Shown: in pieces, positions 61,701 through 64,000 of the stretch
Layout: every line of letters begins with the position of its first letter
Position numbering within the stretch: the stretch's first letter is position 1
NCBI GenBank assembly: GCA_903813345.2
Contig: CAIIXF020000005.1
Location: 15,257,375 to 15,321,374, forward strand
Length of the DNA stretch: 64,000 nucleotides
Source: Owenia fusiformis
Taxonomy: Eukaryota > Annelida > Polychaeta > Sabellida > Oweniidae
Direction of reading: 5' to 3'
The notes under the pieces: generated by a model
Told to the model about the DNA's origin: nothing
The model's database searches: none
What the model saw: only the letters and a program-made list of their open reading frames with translations
Program-made: the position numbers and the translations under genes

Positions 61701-62992
61701 ATCCTCCTCTGTTTGTTGTTACAGGAATGCTGTAACTGTTGCAAACTGGGAAGTCAAGCAAGGGATGCTGGGATATCCTGTGATCCTCGTGTTTTTGGTG
61801 TTTACTGGGGAAACCGCTGCAATTATGTAAGTACATTTACTTTTTTATCAAATGTATTCTTATTTTGATTCATAGAGGTTATTTAATGGGAGGTTTTTGA
61901 TAAAGGGTATATCAGAGGGAAATGTAATATATCAATATAATATTGATATGTTGTATTTATAGAGGGAATACCCTGTATCAAAAATCAAAAATTTACCTAT
62001 AACACTACTTAGTATGGAATAATCATATATATTATATGCAGATTAAATCTTTTTTGAAATTTTTTGAAATTTTTTTTGTAAAATAGTTATTTATTACCAG
62101 AATGTTATACATTGCTTGTCTGTTCAATAGTTAAATGATAATTAATTAATAATGCATGCATCTGCCAAAAAAGGCTTATCTTGAATGCTGTGACCCTACC
62201 CTTCTCGAACGTGGTGATGAGACCTTACCTTCTGGTGACAATGGCACCATTGGAGAGGATTCTACTGGGATAGGTGAATTGAGGAGCCTCAGGGATATCT
62301 TTGGAGGAGGGGGGTTGAGACAAGAAAAAGAGATACCAGTTGATTCTAATGAGACGACTACAAAACCTGTAGTTAATGCAACTGGTATGTATTGTGGGAA
62401 CAAATGTAGGGATCTAAACCTCCTATTGGTGATTGTTGAAAATGAACTCTCTACTGTTCAAAAGATGTCATCCTGGTCATTGTTTTGGAATTGGATACAT
62501 TTGAAATATTACATTTTCTTCTTGCAATTCTCACATAATATAAAGGAATAAAATATTTTTACATCGGATAAATGTGCAAACCTTAATATTACAAAAATCC
62601 AAGTAATTACCTCATTATTCATACTACTGAGCAATCATCCCCCACCATACCGCAATCAACATGAGAGGCCTTGAAAATTCCCATCCCCAAAATGTCATCA
62701 CATAAGATTACTGTAAGAGTTGATTTTCCCCTTTCTCATTATGACTATGATTACACTTAGCCAGTTGCAATAGGAGGATTAGAGTCCCTTGTTTTACATA
62801 TGAATGTTACAAAATATTGATGTATGCCTTTTTGTATTTTACTTGTGAAGGTTTACCAAGAGTGCTGTACAGGTATAGCCCCTGGGAGAGAGGAACCAGA
62901 TGCTATAGGACGTGGAGTCGGGGATGTGTGGGGAGGGGGTGGGTTAAGGCAGCCTATTCTGATTGACCCATCCACTGAACCAACTCCCAATG
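49764..62992 (+). CDS. FBLN1: Fibulin (FBLN1/2-type), 5' exons, gene runs off the window
   Basis: Fibulins are secreted calcium-binding glycoproteins of basement membrane and elastic matrix. Coding exons: 49764-49830 (signal peptide, LLSLVFVGLLFAKSIG), 55657-55796, 56225-56338, 61725-61826, then either 62174-62384 or 62851-62992. Phases agree. Exons 2-4 encode three anaphylatoxin-like modules with the spacing of vertebrate fibulin-1: EKCCQQGTQWYQSSRGLC, EVCCLNKKQENDCENG then GDCMALRNQ, and ECCNCCKLGSQARDAGISC, the last completed by YLECC or YQECC in the following exon. The vertebrate counterpart has RCCHCCLLGRAAQAQG and QACC in the same places. The calcium-binding EGF repeats and fibulin C-terminal module expected downstream are beyond 64000. 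The large introns (5.8 kb and 5.4 kb) hold minisatellites and transposons. FBLN1 versus FBLN2 cannot be settled from the N-terminus. Confidence 0.87.
52080..52385. repeat. GGCCC/AAAA low-complexity repeat block in fibulin intron 1
   Basis: It begins with GCGCGCAGAGTGTAGTTATA (also near 11560) and AGGGGCGGATCTGGGAACC, then a poly-G tract, then runs of AAAAA with GGGCCC, GGCCCA and AAGGCC. Open frames on both strands here (52054-52290, 52060-52389) come from this composition, not from a gene. Probably the remains of a transposon end. Confidence 0.5.
53252..53402 (+). mobile_element. CAGTAAAACCTGT repeat copy in fibulin intron 1
   Basis: It starts CAGTAAAACCTGTCTAATTG and ends CCACTTTACAGGTTTCACT, with internal AGGTGTTCCAC motifs. 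Same family as 45145-45475. Another right half lies at about 56795-56888 (fibulin intron 3). Confidence 0.65.
54241..54955. repeat. 33-bp minisatellite, about 21 units
   Basis: The unit is TTATCAAGGGTCATTTCTTA followed by GGATAACTTCATA, with shorter variants lacking TTATC. Because 33 is a multiple of three, a frame stays open for 163 codons (54235-54726), repeating SYYQGSFLRIT. It lies inside fibulin intron 1 without coding signals, so I treat it as satellite DNA. Confidence 0.92.
55815..55970 (+). repeat. GGTGGTGACAT repeat in fibulin intron 2
   Basis: It contains ACATATTGTTATAGTCTCCA, TTGTGGATGGTTTTCGGC, GGCATTTGTAACAAATTGC and AAGTGGTGACATTGTGG, a diverged copy of the dispersed family. 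Confidence 0.65.
56339..59340 (+). other. Fibulin intron 3, first part
   Basis: Within this stretch a CAGTGATC-type repeat (about 57170-57330) and a CAGTAAAACCTGT-family right end (56795-56888) are recognisable. An ATTAATTAATT tract lies at about 58408-58425. No exon is recognised. Confidence 0.5.
59340..59876. repeat. 55-bp minisatellite, about 9 units
   Basis: The unit is GTGCTGTTTGAGTGTATAAA, TAACAGTACTGTTTAGTACA, ATTAAGTGCTTTAAA. The central units (about 59520-59760) are almost identical and the outer units diverge. The array is in fibulin intron 3. Confidence 0.92.
60234..61440 (+). mobile_element. TIR element with internal tandem array, copy 2
   Basis: Second copy of the element at 1500-2743, same orientation, with the same ATCCCATCGAAC left end and GTTCGATGGGAT right end and the same right tail. 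It holds the CCGTCCGTACGT tract, the leader (AATAACTCAAATACCGTTGG) and about four to five array units with AAAATGGCCGCCATTTT-type palindromes. It differs from copy 1 in unit number and in a longer right part (61200-61390). No transposase. In fibulin intron 3. Confidence 0.82.
61545..61724 (+). pseudogene. Decayed duplicate copies of the fibulin exon 4 boundary
   Basis: Just upstream of exon 4 (61725) lie two partial copies of it. At 61545-61607 is TTGCAAACTGGGAAGTTAGG and GCAAGGGATGCTGGGATATT followed by an acceptor CATTGCAG. At 61608-61723 is GAATGTTTTAACTGTTGCAA and ACTGGGAAGTGACAGACAAA, followed by GCAAGGGATGTTGGGATATT and another acceptor GTTACAG. The copies lack most of the exon's cysteines and its donor. 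They look like failed exon duplication. Confidence 0.75.
61880..62040. mobile_element. Palindromic GGTATATCAGAGGGA element
   Basis: Inverted halves centre near 61945: GGTTTTTGATAAAGGGTATA against TACCCTGTATCAAAAATC. It resembles the first part of the nested insertion at 36222-36375 (GGTTTTGGATATGGGGTTTA, then CAGAGGGA). A small foldback in fibulin intron 4. Confidence 0.6.
62174..62384 (+). CDS. Fibulin alternative exon 5A
   Basis: 211 nt, entered in phase 0 and leaving in phase 1. It starts AYLECCDPTLLERGDE, supplying the closing CC of the third anaphylatoxin module, then an acidic linker, then RDIFGGGGLRQEKEIPVDSN and an Asn/Thr-rich end (ETTTKPVVNATG). The acceptor is weak (CCAAAAAAG, no pyrimidine tract); the donor is ACTG|GTATGT. 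It is homologous to exon 5B. Because its length is not a multiple of three, joining 5A to 5B would break the frame. Confidence 0.8.
62851..62992 (+). CDS. Fibulin alternative exon 5B
   Basis: 142 nt, phase 0 to phase 1, the same as exon 5A 470 bp upstream. It reads VYQECCTGIAPGREEPDAIG, then GVGDVWGGGGLRQPILIDPS and TEPTPNG. It shares Y-x-E-C-C, the GGGGLRQ block and the Pro/Thr-rich end with 5A but is 23 codons shorter in the acidic linker. The acceptor is TTACTTGTGAAG and the donor AATG|GTATGT. Confidence 0.8.
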
Positions 62993-63027
62993 GTATGTTT
63001 GGTGTATGGATGTTAGCATGCCATGCT

Positions 63028-63535
63028 TGGAATTAATTATGCTGTGCTTGGGATTTTAGCAGGCTGCACTTTAGAGTTTAATATGCTGTGCTTGGAATTT
63101 TAGAATGCTGTTCTTTAGAGTTTAATATGCTGTGCTTTGGTTTTTAGCATGTTGTGCATTAGAGTTAATACACTATACTTTGGATTTTAGTACCCTGTAC
63201 TTTAGATTTTAATATGCTGTGCTTTGGGATTTTAGCACGCTGTACTTTAGAGTTTCATATGATGCGCTTGTGATTTTAGCATGCTGTTCTTTGGCATTTA
63301 ATATGCTTTGCTTGGAATTCTAGCATGCAACACATTAGAGTTTAATATGATACTCTTTGGATTTTAGCACCCTGTACCTAAGAGTTAATAATATGTTATT
63401 CTTTCGGTTTTAGCACACAGTACTTTAGATTTCAATATGCCGTGCTTTGTTTTTAGCATACTGTACTTTAGAGTTTAATATATCGTGCTTTGTTTTTAGC
63501 TCACTGTACTTTTAGAGTTAATATGCTGTGCTTTT
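63028..63535. repeat. About 42-bp degenerate minisatellite, about 12 units
   Basis: Units follow TTTTAGCATGCTGTACTTTA then GAGTTTAATATGCTGTGCTT, with much substitution. The array begins right after fibulin exon 5B. Non-coding. Confidence 0.85.
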
Positions 63536-64000
63536 TGGCTCAAACAGTGAGCCTATGGGATCAACCAGGCGTCCGTCCGTCCGTTGGTCCGTCCGTCCGT
63601 TGGGCCGTCCTTCCGTTGGTCCGTCCGTCCATCCGTCCGTCCGTCAACATTGGCCGCACAAATTAAAACTGCTATTCGGATTGAGTCATATCCACAGTCA
63701 TTTTATGCATATCCATAATGCCTATTTGACCTATCATCGCCATTTCCCAAGTTCGCCCGGTTTCCGAGAAATTGCTGATTTTGACGTCAAAAAGTCCAAT
63801 TTTCTGTAAATTCTAGACACTTTGTTGAAGTAGAACTTTCAAATAACTTCTAGTAGTTGCTGTATATGCAACTTATGTCCTCTGAAGATTTCAAAGCTCT
63901 TGGAATTAGTTTTTGGTCCTTACTCTATAAAATTTGACAAAAAGTAGGACTTGGTCATTTTCAGGAAACTTTCTTATGTATAAAGTCAATGGCAGGTTTT
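63536..64000 (+). repeat. CCGTCCGT-containing interspersed repeat, cut by window end
   Basis: GGCTCAAACAGTGAGCCTAT is a short hairpin, followed by a CGTCCGTCCGTTGGTCCGTC tract (63571-63645) and then a unique part with CACAAATTAAAACTGCTATT. The layout (hairpin, CCGT tract, tail) resembles the left ends of 1500-2743 and 60234-61440 but the sequence differs, so it is probably another repeat family. The open frame 63528-63809 is not credible as a gene. Confidence 0.6.

Noticed and set aside
62156-62173. ATG at 62156 as the start of a separate gene (MHLPKKAYLECC...)
   Set aside because: The sequence from AYLECC onward continues the fibulin module in phase from 61826; the first six codons are intron.

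Overview
The window is AT-rich, intron-rich animal DNA, probably from a marine invertebrate bilaterian. It holds vertebrate-like genes split by GT-AG introns (ERC/ELKS, RAD52, a fibulin) and a dense load of small inverted-repeat DNA elements, tandem repeats and CCGTCCGT-type simple repeats. Nothing bacterial, viral or organellar is visible, and I see no rRNA, tRNA or CRISPR array. I cannot name the species.

Layout, left to right. Positions 1-10026 are intron or downstream sequence of an ELKS/CAST (ERC) gene on the minus strand, whose first coding exon is 10027-10908. About 470 bp away, on the plus strand, starts RAD52 (12 coding exons, 11378-24893, predicted 493 aa). The two genes are head to head across a shared promoter; human ERC1 and RAD52 are arranged the same way on 12p13. 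RAD52 introns carry a hAT-type MITE, other MITEs, a 411-bp foldback hairpin and copies of a dispersed GGTGGTGACAT repeat that twice abut a 3' splice site.

Next come two tandem paralogues (26805-31087 and 37080-39835), each with four coding exons. They encode secreted, probably GPI-anchored proteins of about 450 aa with two phosphatase-like domains resembling the bacterial BLH/DUF442 family. The first domain has lost the catalytic arginine; the second keeps a Cys-x4-Arg-Ser loop. They are the best candidates here for an undescribed protein family. One intron of the first copy holds a degenerate mariner-like foldback element.

From 39.8 to 49.7 kb no gene is recognised; the stretch holds several inverted-repeat elements and a 2.4-kb TIR-bounded block of about 170-bp AT-rich repeats. 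From 49764 to the right edge runs the 5' part of a fibulin gene on the plus strand: signal peptide, three anaphylatoxin-like cysteine modules, and two homologous, phase-compatible versions of the exon that closes the third module. These look like mutually exclusive alternative exons. The EGF modules expected next lie beyond the window. Fibulin introns contain 33-bp and 55-bp minisatellites and a second copy of the tandem-repeat element seen at 1.5-2.7 kb.

Exon boundaries were set by reading frame, splice consensus, phase continuity and family similarity; there is no transcript evidence.
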